A DNA stretch of 64,000 bases from positions 124,001 through 188,000 of the forward strand of contig MU839843.1 of NCBI GenBank assembly GCA_030411725.1. The letters are read 5' to 3'. Every line of letters begins with the position of its first letter. Position 1 is the first letter of the stretch. The notes beneath the pieces are model-generated. The model was given only the letters and a program-made list of their open reading frames with translations. It did no database searches and had not been told where the DNA came from. Position numbers and translations under genes: made by a program. The DNA comes from Echria macrotheca. Lineage: Eukaryota; Ascomycota; Sordariomycetes; Sordariales; Schizotheciaceae. Of this stretch, positions 20,257 to 30,876 are shown piece after piece.

Positions 20257-21717
20257 ATGGCAACTCGGAGCAACCAAGACGACCTCGAGGCCGGCTTTGT
20301 GAGTCGACCCTCGTCCCTTCGACGTCGGGCTACAGCTGTCATGTCCATTGCAACGCGCTCGCTTTGCCTGGCTCTCCTCCCAAGCTGGGCCAGGGCCCAA
20401 CTCGAACCACAAGCCAGTCCACTGGTGAAGGAAGTCCCCAAGGCACGGCACACATCCTCAGCCTACATGGACGGACTGCGGGGTCTCGTCGCGGTATTGG
20501 TCTTCGTCCGGCATTTCACACTGCCCTGGCAAGACCACATCGACTATGGATACGGATACCAAGACAAGTACTACGGCGTGTTGCGCCTCCCGTACCTTCG
20601 TCTTCTCTACGCCGGACCCCTTGTCCCGGTCTTTTTTATTATTTCCGGTTATGTCCTGTCAGCCAAAACCATCCGCCACTCACGAGCATCAACATGCAGC
20701 CACGACGCCCTGTTTATCTCGCTGTCTGGCTCGGTGTTCCGTCGGGCGCTTCGTCTCTTCCCGCCCCCCATCATATCAACATTCTTGGTCATGATCCTCA
20801 CCCACCTCGGCCTCTTTTCCTTCGACTATGCCGCCATGCCCGGACGCCAGCCCGTGCATGCTGAAGCACTGGGCACCTTTACAGCACAGCTCAGCCACTG
20901 GACATCCTTCGTCGGCAACGAGTTAGTCAACCCCTGGCGCTGGGACGTGCCTCGCCTCGTCTACGGGCCTCACCTATGGACCATCCCGATGTCCTTCAAG
21001 GGATCTGCCGTCACCTTCCTCACCTGTCTGATGCTGGCGCGCGCACGCCCTAACATCCGGCTTGCTCTTCTCTGCGCCGCTATCGCTTACGCCCTGTCCC
21101 GCGGTCGTTGGGACATGGCCCCTTTTTTGGGAGGGATCCTCCTCTGCGAGCTCGACACACGACGAACACCACACCCAGTCACCCAGTCCAACTCCGATGA
21201 GAACATCGAGAAAACAAAGCCAACCAACAAATTCTTTCTCCGCGCCTTACCCCTTGTCACCCTCCTCCCATCCCTCTACCTAGCCTCCTTCCCCCGCTCC
21301 AACGCCCTCGGCAAAAACTGCGTCCCCGGCTACGTCATCTTCTGCACTACCACCCCCAACTACCGCTACTGGCACGCCGTCTCTGCCTTCCTCATCCTCT
21401 TCTCACTGTCCCACTCCCCCACCCTCCAACGGCCCTTCACCTCCCCCCTCGCTCAGTACCTAGGTCGTATTTCCTTCTCCATGTATCTCGTGCACGAGCC
21501 GCTACTACACGTGTTTGGGTTTTACACCGTGCCGTTTTTCTGGGGGGTTACGGGGACGGGGAGCGGGTGGAGGTATCAGGCTGGATTTGCGATGGGCATG
21601 GTGATGACGGGATTTGTCTTGGTTTGGGTGGCGGATTTGTTCAGGGGGTGGGTTGAAGTGCCTTGTGGGAGAGCGGCGAGGTGGGTGGAAGGGGTTTGTT
21701 TGGGTGGGAACAAATAG
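20257..21717 (+). CDS. Acyltransferase-3 family membrane protein, 486 aa
   Basis: Single exon from the ATG at 20257; a longer frame begins at 20155 but the added 34 residues look unconserved. After a ~65-residue cytosolic part the family start motif appears: SAYMDGLRGLVAVLVFVRHF (68-87) with the essential His at 86. About ten hydrophobic segments follow, including PVFFIISGYVLSAK, WTIPMSFKGSAVTFL and ISFSMYLVHEPLLHVFGFY near the C-terminus. These are marks of Acyltransferase 3 (PF01757), integral membrane enzymes that O-acylate sugars, terpenoids or peptides. Family members occur in fungal secondary-metabolite clusters. Its position between UstYa genes and next to the candidate precursor suggests it may acylate the pathway product; this is inference. 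Confidence 0.85.
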   Translation: MATRSNQDDLEAGFVSRPSSLRRRATAVMSIATRSLCLALLPSWARAQLEPQASPLVKEVPKARHTSSAYMDGLRGLVAVLVFVRHFTLPWQDHIDYGYGYQDKYYGVLRLPYLRLLYAGPLVPVFFIISGYVLSAKTIRHSRASTCSHDALFISLSGSVFRRALRLFPPPIISTFLVMILTHLGLFSFDYAAMPGRQPVHAEALGTFTAQLSHWTSFVGNELVNPWRWDVPRLVYGPHLWTIPMSFKGSAVTFLTCLMLARARPNIRLALLCAAIAYALSRGRWDMAPFLGGILLCELDTRRTPHPVTQSNSDENIEKTKPTNKFFLRALPLVTLLPSLYLASFPRSNALGKNCVPGYVIFCTTTPNYRYWHAVSAFLILFSLSHSPTLQRPFTSPLAQYLGRISFSMYLVHEPLLHVFGFYTVPFFWGVTGTGSGWRYQAGFAMGMVMTGFVLVWVADLFRGWVEVPCGRAARWVEGVCLGGNK

Positions 21718-22496
21718 GAGTCTGGTAGTGGTTGATCCTTCAGTTTGGTTAGGCACCAGTGTTTAGGTGTATGGACGGCGTCACCTTGAAGCCATGCGGG
21801 TGGTGTGACCTAAAATAAGACTTCGTATTTTTCGTGTTTCTTGGAAACATCAAGATTCGTTACAAGGGATGGCATATTGTTGGACTTATTCTTACAAGTG
21901 GTTGTTCCTGCTTCGCCTCAAGTTCCATAAACTTCAAATAAGCGCGCATGTGGCACAGATCCAAAGCTTGGCAAAGCTTGTCTTTGTTACGGTTACACAG
22001 AATCCTACGGCCAGAAGTTTAAGGTAGGTATTGATCCCAACCTAAAACGAATTCTACGCCGCACGCTAGCTCGGCTCCTTGCCGTAGTAGGGCAGGTCCT
22101 TTTGACCTGCATGTTACGCGGTACCAAGCTTGCTAGGTCCCGGTGTTCGGGCCGCCAAGAATACCTTACCACTATTCGTAGAGACGTCAAGGTAAGGCAA
22201 GGTAAATGGGAAGAGTGGTTGGGAGCGTCAGTCGCCTGGCTGTGCCTTCTAAAGACAGGAACGGCAAGGCTCGAGTCTCGGCTCTTGCCCAATCAGAGTG
22301 GCATCATTTTCATGGCATGATTACACAACGCCGTAGACTTGTCAGCATTCAAACATGTGGGTAACTTGTATTAGGGCCGGCCCCTATTGAAGCACACATT
22401 GTTATGGTATTGACAGTTTTGGCTTAGGTGTTTTTACGTTGCACCGCACTCGAAGCCACCCCCTACGTACCAGAATGAGTCCCAGGAACCAAGGTA
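21718..22496. other. intergenic
   Basis: About 780 bases between the acyltransferase stop and the stop of UstYa gene B. Small frames only; no gene recognised. Confidence 0.4.
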
Positions 22497-23461
22497 CTAC
22501 TTACTCCCAGGCTGATACTCAACCTTCTCGTGCTTCCAATGCTCCCAGACAGTGACATCGGGTAGATGAGGGCCTCCAACTGCGTGATAGCGGTTCCTCG
22601 TCCACTCCCTCAGCTTGTCAAAATTCCTGCACGTGTGCACAACATCGGAGTCGGCGTAGTTACGGCCTGGGTTCTCAAACCAGCGCGTCCCGTACGCTGT
22701 CATGTCGCCGGCGCACATGATGTACTGTCGGATCTGGTCGATGCAATGTCCTCTATGCTGCACGTGCGCTTCGTGCTGCTTGGGGTCGAGCTTGTAGTAC
22801 TCCGGGTAGTAAAACCGGCGGAGGTTGTTCTAGAAAAAAGGTCAGTATTAGATTCGATGCCTCGGTAAGGTAGGTATCTTTCTGAATAAAAAGCAATGAA
22901 ATGGAAACCCACTAGACAGTGCAGCGTGTGAAACACGTCTAGCCCAACCGAGTACCCATTCTTCCTGTGATGCCAGTGCACACGAAAATCATCTCCCCAG
23001 ATCTCACGGGCTTCTTCCTCGCTGATGAGAAAGTCCCGCTCGCCTATGAGGTCTGCCCACGCCTGGTCGACCTCTGGGCTAGGAGGCCCGACGTAGTCGA
23101 TGGGAGATTTGTGCCTGACGATAAAGGTGCCGTTATCGTCGAATTCCCCGTTGCCGTAGAACTGAACATCGTGGTACTCGATGATGCCCCGGGCCGCAGC
23201 TGAGACGCTCAAGTCAGTTTTTCTTCCAAAATCTTTGGATCGTTCAAACGTACGGAAGTCGGATGCCCTCCAAGCTGTGGGAGCCTCACACTGAAATGTC
23301 AGGACTCGAACCGTGAGGCCAACACAGAGGGTTGCGAGAAAGGCGGTGCTGCAGACCCATGGCCAGCGATGCGGCGGTTTCGCAATCGCGGGGCCAGAAA
23401 TTAAGAAGTCTGACTCTGAATCTGCGTCTGAAGATGTCTTCTCCTTCTGGCTGGAAGCCAT
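22497..23461 (-). CDS. UstYa-family (DUF3328) oxidase B, 3 exons
   Basis: Exons 23461-23254, 23199-22913 and 22829-22497 encode 275 residues. The first intron (54 nt, GTACGT..TCAG) is a multiple of three and stop-free; I splice it because doing so gives SDFPAARGIIEY, which fits the family better than the unspliced reading. One membrane segment lies at ~34-56. GPPSPEVDQAW precedes the two motifs HTLHC (160-164) and HRGHC (190-194). Then come YIMCAGDMT and VVHTCRNFDKLREW. Both copper/metal-type HxxHC motifs are intact. It is divergent from oxidase C over a 468-bp shared promoter. In the family these enzymes act on ribosomal peptides as oxidative cyclases or modifiers. Confidence 0.88.
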
Positions 23462-23929
23462 TCTGGGTATTCAGGTTGCTTATGTCAAAGTTGCGAGGGG
23501 AGAAGTGAACATCAGTGTTGTCCGGATAACCATGCAAGACCTAGCGGCAGAGACGGGTCAGAGCCTCCCCGCTTCATACCAGGGCCTCGATTAGAGTACA
23601 AGGCATGGGCCACGGATTTAACTGGGATTTAAGAGAATTCAGAAACATGGGGCTGGCGAACACCCTTCCTCCTCGGGGTCGTGTTGGTCACATTGCGTGT
23701 GACGCGCCGCATTCATACGTCGACTTATCTATCTGCGCGTCAGGGATCACAGACTTTTAACTGTTCGATTTACACGCATGTTAACCTTTCGAGTAAGAGT
23801 CAGAACGGAGGAATTGGTCCCCGAGCGAAGAAAAAAAAAAGCTTCCGGGTTTGTTAGAGACCCGCACATCATCGCTCGCCCGAGAGCAGCTCGTTTTCAC
23901 CATGGTAACAGAGAGAATTTGATCAGACC
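23462..23929. promoter_or_regulatory. Bidirectional promoter of UstYa genes B and C
   Basis: 468 bases between two divergent ATGs (23461 minus, 23930 plus). It contains an A-run followed by AAGCTTCCGG near 23827-23848. I cannot name a binding site. Co-regulation of the two flanking genes is the obvious inference. Confidence 0.45.
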
Positions 23930-24812
23930 ATGGAATCCCTCAAAAAAAGATTTGCCTTCATTCCCACAATAGTCCGGTTTTCTCGCAAAGCATACGTCGA
24001 GGTCTCCAACTCAGATGACCCAGAACATGAAGGGTCCCTTGAAGGGACAGAAAAGGCCACACCGGCAAGCCAGCTGAGACAACTTACCTCACGCACATAT
24101 GCGACAATCGGGGGCATTGGATCTACTCTCATTATCATCTGGGTCTTAGCCATGGTCGCCTTCAAGACGCCCAGGAATGAAGGTGGTCTCACAGTTTTTT
24201 CTCTCCCCAAGTGTAAGTGATGTGTACATCGGGCTCGACTGGAGAAACCCCAATGGGAATGCGTGCATTGACCGAGATCAGTGGAAGCAACCAAGACGAA
24301 ACTGTTCCAGCCGGATTATAAGTTCTGGAATTTGTCCAGCTCCCACTCGGCAAGCGCGTGGGACGTCCTCGGCCGTCACGGCGACGTGTATATCCCGTCC
24401 TCGCAACTAGACCAGTTCGGTTTGCCTCGAGGTCTAGAGACGAAGGTTGACGGCTACGACAGCTTTCCGCTCTCAGTCTTCCATCAGCTGCATTGTCTTG
24501 TGAGTATCCCTTCTGAGTAACCCTCGGTGACCATGTACACGACTAATCCCAAGGCAGAAATCTATCAGGAAGCATTACGCTGCGCTGCAGAGCGATACCC
24601 CTCTTGTAGACTCCGTGGACAACCACGTCGACCATTGTTTTGACTACCTGCGTCAAGCTATCATGTGCAGCGCAGACATGACGCTGGAAAAGGCGAGGGT
24701 TGAGCCCGATGGCCACCGCCGGAGAGTCGATGGCTGGGGGACCACTCATCAGTGCCGCAACTGGGGGAAGGTGCTTGAAATAGTGGCAGAGCGGAGACCG
24801 ACACGGGTGTAA
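23930..24812 (+). CDS. UstYa-family (DUF3328) oxidase C, 3 exons
   Basis: Exons 23930-24212, 24282-24499 and 24558-24812 give 251 residues (donors GTAAGT and GTGAGT). A single membrane segment is at ~57-78 (TYATIGGIGSTLIIIWVLAMVAF). The lumenal part has HGDVYIPSSQLDQFGLP instead of the usual FxxNGT stretch, followed by HQLHC (162-166) and HVDHC (190-194), AIMCSADMTLE and THQCRNWGKVLEI. Both motifs are intact, so it should be an active oxidase. The shape (short, lacking the PSPExDxAW block) suggests the more diverged CctO/CctR-like branch. Its stop is ~360 bases upstream of oxidase D in the same direction. Confidence 0.86.
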
Positions 24813-25168
24813 TTAGCGAAACAAAAATGCAGATTGAAATGATAGGGCTGCAACCAAATAAGAAACAACTTAAGAAACAACTCTTTCAGAAAAAAAAAAA
24901 AAAAGTAAATGGAGAAAAAAAGGGGGTAAACTCGCTCCTTGAAAAAAACCGGCTGAGCCAGCCAGCGTTAACCGTCCGGAGGTTGAGAATTTGCTAGCGC
25001 AGACGACACGTGAGATGAGAGATTGTGCCACGCACGCCCCTGTTAGTCCCGTCCTTTCTCTCTTCCCTCCTGCCTCTTACCGGGACCTCTGACATGCGCT
25101 CACCCAATTCCAACACCACCCAACGCCCAAAACCCCTCCTTACGCTGGATACCTAGGTCTAGGTGATC
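24813..25168. other. intergenic between oxidases C and D
   Basis: Contains an A14 run at 24891-24904 and a poly-A-rich stretch, then the promoter of oxidase D with an ACCTAGGTCTAGGTGA motif at 25151-25166. No gene. Confidence 0.45.
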
Positions 25169-26202
25169 ATGAACACCCCACCATTCGACCTCGAAATGGA
25201 CGAACAGTCTGCCCCTTTTCTTCCCAGGGACAGCAGCAGCAGAGAAGTCGAAACACCAGCGAATCCTTCCAAGATCCCACTTATTGAGCGGTACTCCAAC
25301 ACATGCGTTTTCACTCTACTTTCCCTATCAGTAGCATTCCTCATCGCCGGGTTCTCGAGTGGGCCGACATACCCGCAATGTACTAAACAGTTGAATGGCT
25401 GGTGTAAGTGCTGGGCTATACATCCAGGTTGAAAAAGTGAGGTGCTATGACTACCTAGATGAGCTGACAATGGGTGATTGATATCAGCGCCAATGCTGGA
25501 TGCAGTCGAGTACTACGACACCAGCGAGTCTTCAGGGGTCGTCGTGGGACTGGGGACCGCTCCATCAGCTCTGTACATGGGACATCCCACATCGACACTG
25601 GAGCATGCTTGGGATGCGTTGTGGCAATGTGAGTTTCATTTTTTTTGAGGACTGGACCACGGGGATACACGATGCAGAAACAAGAAGAAAACTGTTAACA
25701 ATTCTTGTGCTCATTCCCGCAGTCGGATCAATGGGCATCCCAGAAAGCCAACTCCCGCTACTGAACAAGACGGCCAAGGAAAAAGACTGGCATCGCCTGC
25801 CTGCCGAGGTGGGAGGAGGAATCCAGGCGTATTTTGAGGGCTTCCACTATATCCACTGTTTGGTACGTATCAGAGAGACGCTAACACGATACATCTCTGA
25901 CTTTCTTTTAGAACCTCGTTCGTCAGTACACATACCGCCATCAGTACAACTACAGCCACGTGCACGCCTTCAGCAACCCCAACGTTGGCATCCTCGATCA
26001 TGTCGAGCACTGTCTCGAGATGGTGCGGGTCCGGATCATGTGCGATGCGGATCCAACCATGTACCCCGTATCGGGCGGTGACGGTGGATCGGGATGGACC
26101 ATTGATACGCGGCCGAGGAGAGTGTGCAGGGACTTTGGCAAGATGGTGAAGTGGGCAAATGAGCACATCACGGTGCCGCTTGAGGTGGGAAAGGATATAT
26201 AG
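25169..26202 (+). CDS. UstYa-family (DUF3328) oxidase D, 4 exons
   Basis: Exons 25169-25403, 25488-25628, 25723-25862 and 25912-26202 give 268 residues (donors GTAAGT, GTGAGT, GTACGT). The N-terminus is acidic, then one membrane segment at ~44-62. The conserved Trp block is STLEHAWDALW, and IPESQLPLLNKT corresponds to the i-p-x-x-l segment of the family. Motifs are HYIHC (167-171) and HVEHC (202-206), followed by RIMCDADPT and RRVCRDFGKMVKW. Both HxxHC motifs are present. It converges with gene E, with only 42 bases between the stops. The role is inferred from the family and the cluster. Confidence 0.87.
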
Positions 26203-26244
26203 AGCGGTCGAGAGGATCTACTACTGTACATCTACCTTATCCAC

Positions 26245-27105
26245 TTACACGACCAGAGACGAATCCAACAGTGAATGATGAGGTGACACAAGACGCGACC
26301 CTGTCCATTCCAGAACCTTTTCGTAGCTCCTGCAGTAGTGGTCGTTCCCCGTCACGGGAACGATGCCACGGGGGAAATTGGGATTATTCGCGATCAGGTA
26401 CGGTGTCGCATCGCACGAGCAGACAAGATGCTCGCGGAGGACTGAGATACATCGGTCCGCCTGCTGGCGGGACGGCGGTGTGAATAACGTCTGGTTGTGG
26501 TCTCGATATACGAACTGTCTGAGGAGTTTCTGAGAGAGAGCATGAGCGTCAACGTCTCGGTTCTCATGTCCGGTGTATGAGAAGACTAACCAAACAGTTC
26601 ATTTGCAACACGGCGCCGGGAACAGCAAAGGCTTCTTTAAAAGAGCTTGGATAGCTTGGTGAGACGCCGACGACGCCAACTAGAATCAAAACGTATTGAG
26701 TTAGTAAACGTCTTATCGAGGACCCGCGTCCCATGATGGTGAGTTGGGGATCACGAACACGGGGTAAACGCGTCCCATGCAGCCTCACGCTCTGGCGTAG
26801 GCGGTCCTCGGTAGACGGCGTAGGGAATATAGTGGTCTCGGAAGTTTTCCCAATGGTATTCCGTCGCTTCATTGGCTGGCGCTGCAATGTTGGTGTCAAT
26901 TTCATTAACAGTCATGGAATAAGGAGGAACGGCGGCATCAGAAAGAGGTGCAGGACAACTTACAGCCGGGGAACAGGAGCTCGGTGCAGTCGGCATCGGT
27001 TAGCGGATGCACCGCGCGGATTCCGTAAAACGCGGTTGAAGCGACGAGAGTTAGCGAGCTAAGAATCACTTTCAGTTTCAGGAGGGCCGAGTGACGCCGG
27101 GACAT
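26245..27105 (-). CDS. UstYa-like (DUF3328) protein E lacking both HxxHC motifs, 4 exons
   Basis: Exons 27105-26964, 26881-26759, 26679-26591 and 26529-26245 give 212 residues. The second donor (GTTCGT) is weak but is the one that keeps frame. A short N-terminal membrane segment is at ~9-30. The family frame is clear: YRGPPTPEREAAWDAF, then LVCSCDATPYL and HYCRSYEKVLEW. But the two metal motifs are changed: LQMNC (113-117) instead of HxxHC, and QADRC (141-145) in the second position; only the Cys survive. I infer a non-catalytic or functionally shifted paralogue that may act as partner subunit. Splice uncertainty around exon 3 is the main caveat. Confidence 0.72.
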
Positions 27106-28753
27106 GGTGCTGAGTTTGGAGGTCCTGTGGCATTCTCGAGCAAAGAGAACCGGTGGATTTAGTTACAGACGAAACCAGGACGAAAAACCTTGACCAAAAA
27201 TCAGCTTGATGCTCGTCGGCAGGCTTCGTGCAACCCATCAAGGGTGATGTACCAAGTGGTACGTACTCATGACTGGGTTTGTAACCGACCTTGAACTTGA
27301 AGTTGTCAGGTCGCTGCCCGCTGTTGGCTCTGCGTTTGGCCGGCACCGGATCGGCAGCGAAGGGCTGCATTTAAGGAAGGTCGCAGTGGGATTTGGTTCA
27401 TGCCGCATCACCGTCGGCGGATTTATGTTCAAGCCCTACGGCACGGAAATAGAGACATCGTGCCACTGCCGGAAGGCTCCTTCAGGGCCTCCCCAGCTCA
27501 ATCAAACTATCTCCACCATCACAGCTGAGTTCATGTGCGCGAGCGGCGTAGAAGGCCCGCTTCAGGCTGTGCTGCTTCCAGGTGCTATCCAATCCTCTTT
27601 TTGCATCCCGCTCGAGCACCACTCTCAGCAATGCATCAGTCTCGGCTCGTCAACATCCATCCTGGCGGCCAAACTGCCGCTCCTCCTCGACTCGGACCTG
27701 CTGGGAGTAGTAACAAGTTTCGGAGCCTGGCAACATGGCCATCCCCAGCCCTCGCACGTTGGACGAGGAAGGGTACCTACTTGATTCTGCCACACCACGG
27801 AGACAACATTGTCTTGAAGGACCACGAGCGAGGGGGGCGACAGAGGTGGTATCCGGATATGCTGCTCGATTTCCTAAAACGAATGTACCTAAGCTGTAGG
27901 TCTCGGTCTGCGCAAATCTGCTTGCTGGAGGTGTCTAAATCGTACCACTACCGCTACCTTTGTCTCGCCGTGGTTGACAAGGCGGCAATTCGCTTCGAGC
28001 GGGTGGGAATCTGCCGAGTTGATGCATCCAGAGTGAACGTGGCACTCATGGGCGGGACCAAAAGTCTCACAATGGTTTGACGCGCCAGGACTCTTTCCAG
28101 CAAAACTTCAGTTACTTCTATAGATACCAACAAGATGCAAGAAGCGGGTTCAATACGGAGTACCGAAGTCCAAATCGTAAAACCCAATGACACAGTAAAC
28201 CTCGAGTTCAAGATCTAGCTAAGGTAGCAGGACCACAACATCAACACCAAAGACATTTACCAGTTGTCAAGCATGTATATACGTGCGATCTACCTGCCTA
28301 TATAAAGCTCAGCAACACCCAAGATATCCCATCGACCTTTTCTAGAAAGCAAATCCCAAAACTCTCCAGACAAAAATCCCGTATCCTTCATATGTGTGCG
28401 TGTGTCGTTCCTCCGAAATACCCTCATGTTTCTCGAGAAATCTCCCAAAACGCCGGTGAATGTGTAAAGTGTGTGAGTGTGTGAAAAATGTGCTGTATGT
28501 CCAAGGATAGCCCGTCTCCGCTTCTTCCCTCGCGCTCCGCATGCCCAAAACAATTACAATTAGGTATCCAACTCCCCGCCTTTCTTTTGTCTCTCTGATT
28601 GATTGGTATATGTGCTTCTTCTCTGGATGATATGTATCAGCTAACAAGTGTAATCAAACTAGCTATTATTGTTTCCAAAACTATCTATGAACCCAGACTC
28701 CATTTCCGTGTGTTTCTCCACTGTTCTCTTTCTCTCGTGCAACCCAAGAGGCA
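27106..28753. other. intergenic, right border of the UstYa locus
   Basis: About 1.6 kb. Open frames on the plus strand at 27269-28080 overlap each other in different phases and show no domain, signal peptide or repeat that I recognise. I see no further precursor-like repeats. The last ~500 bases probably hold the 3' UTR of the GT2 gene. Confidence 0.4.
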
Positions 28754-30876
28754 TCACGACGACAGCAGGAAGCGGTGCGAGATGAACAGCCAGAAGGCAT
28801 CCAGCACGATCAGCGGCAGGACGTGGTACCAGATGACAGTGTGCGTGAGCAGCCGGTAGGTCACAGCCGTGATGAGGTTCCCGTAGTGCAGAATGGTGAC
28901 GATCCAGGCGAGGATGCGCATGTTGCGGTACCGCGCGTTCTTGCTGACCTTGTTGGACCCGCTCGACACCCAGCTGCCCTCGCCCTTCTTGAACATGCAG
29001 CCAACGAAGGTGCTGATGCAGGCGTAGGCCACGATGACATTGGCGAACTGCACCTTGATGGACGGGTACCGCGTGCGCGCCCACAGCGGCATGATGATCA
29101 GCGCGTGGATCAGGCCCGGCACGCCGAAGAACATGTTGTAGTAGATGAGCATCTTGGGCGCCACCCACAGCAGCAGCGGGCCGGGGATCGGGTTGAGGAA
29201 GATGCCGAGCGCGCTGACAAAGTAGTACAGGAACCCGAGGCCGTAGCAGGCCTTCTGGACGAAGCCGAGCTTGGTGCGCCAGAAGTCGCGGTTCGTGAGG
29301 AGGGTGACACTACCAGAACACCAGCGGGCCTGCTGGGCAAAGTACGACCGCACCGTGCTGGGACACACGCCGCAGGCCAGAATGACGGGCACATACAGCA
29401 CGCGCCAGCCGTGGTCGACCATCTGCACGCCCGTGTACATGTCCTCGGACGACTCGACCTCGGCACACCCGCCGACCTCGGCCAGCGCCGTGCGGCGGTA
29501 GACGGCGTTGCTGCCGCAGCACACGGTGGCCCCCCACTCGCCGCGCATGGTCTGGACGAGCCGGTAGAAGTACTCCTGCGCCGGGCCGGCGGCCTGCTCG
29601 ACCCACGACTGTTCGGGCAGGGATCGGAAGTACTGCGGCGTCTGGACGATGGCGATGCTGGGGTCGGCCATGCACACGGGCACGGTCTCGCGGAGGAAGT
29701 CGGTGCGCGGGCAGAAGTCGGCGTCGAAGATGCAAAAGTACTCGCCGCGCGTGCGCTGGAACGCCCACCGGATGTTGCCGGCCTTCTTGAGGTACGGCCG
29801 GTCGCCGCGCACCATGTACCGGAACCCGAACCGGCGTGCCCGCGCGGCCACCTCCTCGCTGTCGCCGTCGTCGAGCACGTACACGCGCAGCCGGTCGCGG
29901 GGGTAGTCGAGCCTCAGGATGTACTTCCACGTGTTCTCGAGCACCTCGGGCTCCTCGTTGCATACCGGCAGGAACACATCGACCGTCGGCGCGTTCTCGT
30001 CGGTAATGGGCGTGTCCTCGAGCGTCTTCTTGTGCTTGTCGAGCGGGAAGGACTTGCGGAAGCCGAGGATGGCGTAGCTCGGGTACATGAGGAAGAACAT
30101 CAGCGCCGCCCACACGCCGTACCAGTAGAATGCCGGGCCGGACTTGGTCAGGAGCCAGGTCGAGGCGCCGATGGACAGCGCGGCGATCAGGTCGGTCCCG
30201 ATCAGCAGCCATCGGTTCAGCGAGCAGAACAGGTACTTCTCATCGTCTCGTGGCGGCGTGGGCAGCACCGTGGGCACGATCGAGGTGTTGTATGTCCTGT
30301 GGATCCGGTACCACACGCGGGAAAAGAAGCCCTTCTTCTTCTTCTTCGGTGCCTCGGACCCCGCTGGCGACGACTCGGTGATGCTCTCTGGGTGCTTCTC
30401 GAGGTCCGGCGACGGCGACGGCGGGAGGATGCTGACTCTGGTCTAGGCCGGGGAAGTTTAGATATCCGTCATCCAGAGAGAAAAGGGAAAGGGAGAGAGG
30501 CCTCATACAATGTCCTTTTCCCTGTACCCCAGAGGCGTGACGATGCCGGACGGGGTCGTGAGCCCCGATGGGCTGGGTATCACGGTCACCGAGTCATCAT
30601 ATGACTGGTACAGCGTGCTGTCATTGATGAGGTCGTAGCGGGATTCCCGCCGTGACTCGGACGAGATGGAGTCTTGCGGGAGCGTGACCGTACTCCCGCA
30701 GTGAGATGCGTTAGGGGTAGCGAACGGCTGTGGGCATGATATGTTAGCTCCGTCTCTTCTTCATGTTGTCTTTTCTCCCTCATGGCTCGAGGCCCCATAA
30801 CAAGGTTGCATGGAACCAAAAACACCACATGAGAGAAGACATATGAAAGGAAACTCACATTAGTGAAGGCGGACAT
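28754..30876 (-). CDS. Cellulose-synthase-like glycosyltransferase family 2, 3 exons
   Basis: Exons 30876-30859 (only six codons), 30727-30509 and 30442-28754 give 641 residues. A Ser/Thr/Pro-rich cytosolic N-terminus of ~110 residues precedes two membrane helices (~155-205). The catalytic domain contains DVFLPVCNEE (~234), VLDDGD (268-273), FDADFCPR (319-325), SSEDMYTG with the catalytic Asp (ED at 412-413) and QQARW (449-453), i.e. the D,D,D,QxxRW signature of processive GT2 enzymes. Four to six C-terminal membrane helices follow. The layout resembles the fungal GT2 shown in Zymoseptoria and Fusarium to be needed for hyphal extension on surfaces; that relation is my recollection. Product polysaccharide unknown. 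Confidence 0.86.

Noticed and set aside
27269..28080. Overlapping plus-strand frames next to UstYa gene E, considered as a sixth cluster gene or second precursor
   Set aside because: No signal peptide, no repeats with basic sites, no DUF3328 motif; two frames overlap without preference.
28775..30604. 609-codon plus-strand frame opposite the GT2 gene
   Set aside because: Antisense shadow of a GC-rich gene; composition is His/Arg/Val-heavy, and the GT2 motifs on the minus strand are unambiguous.
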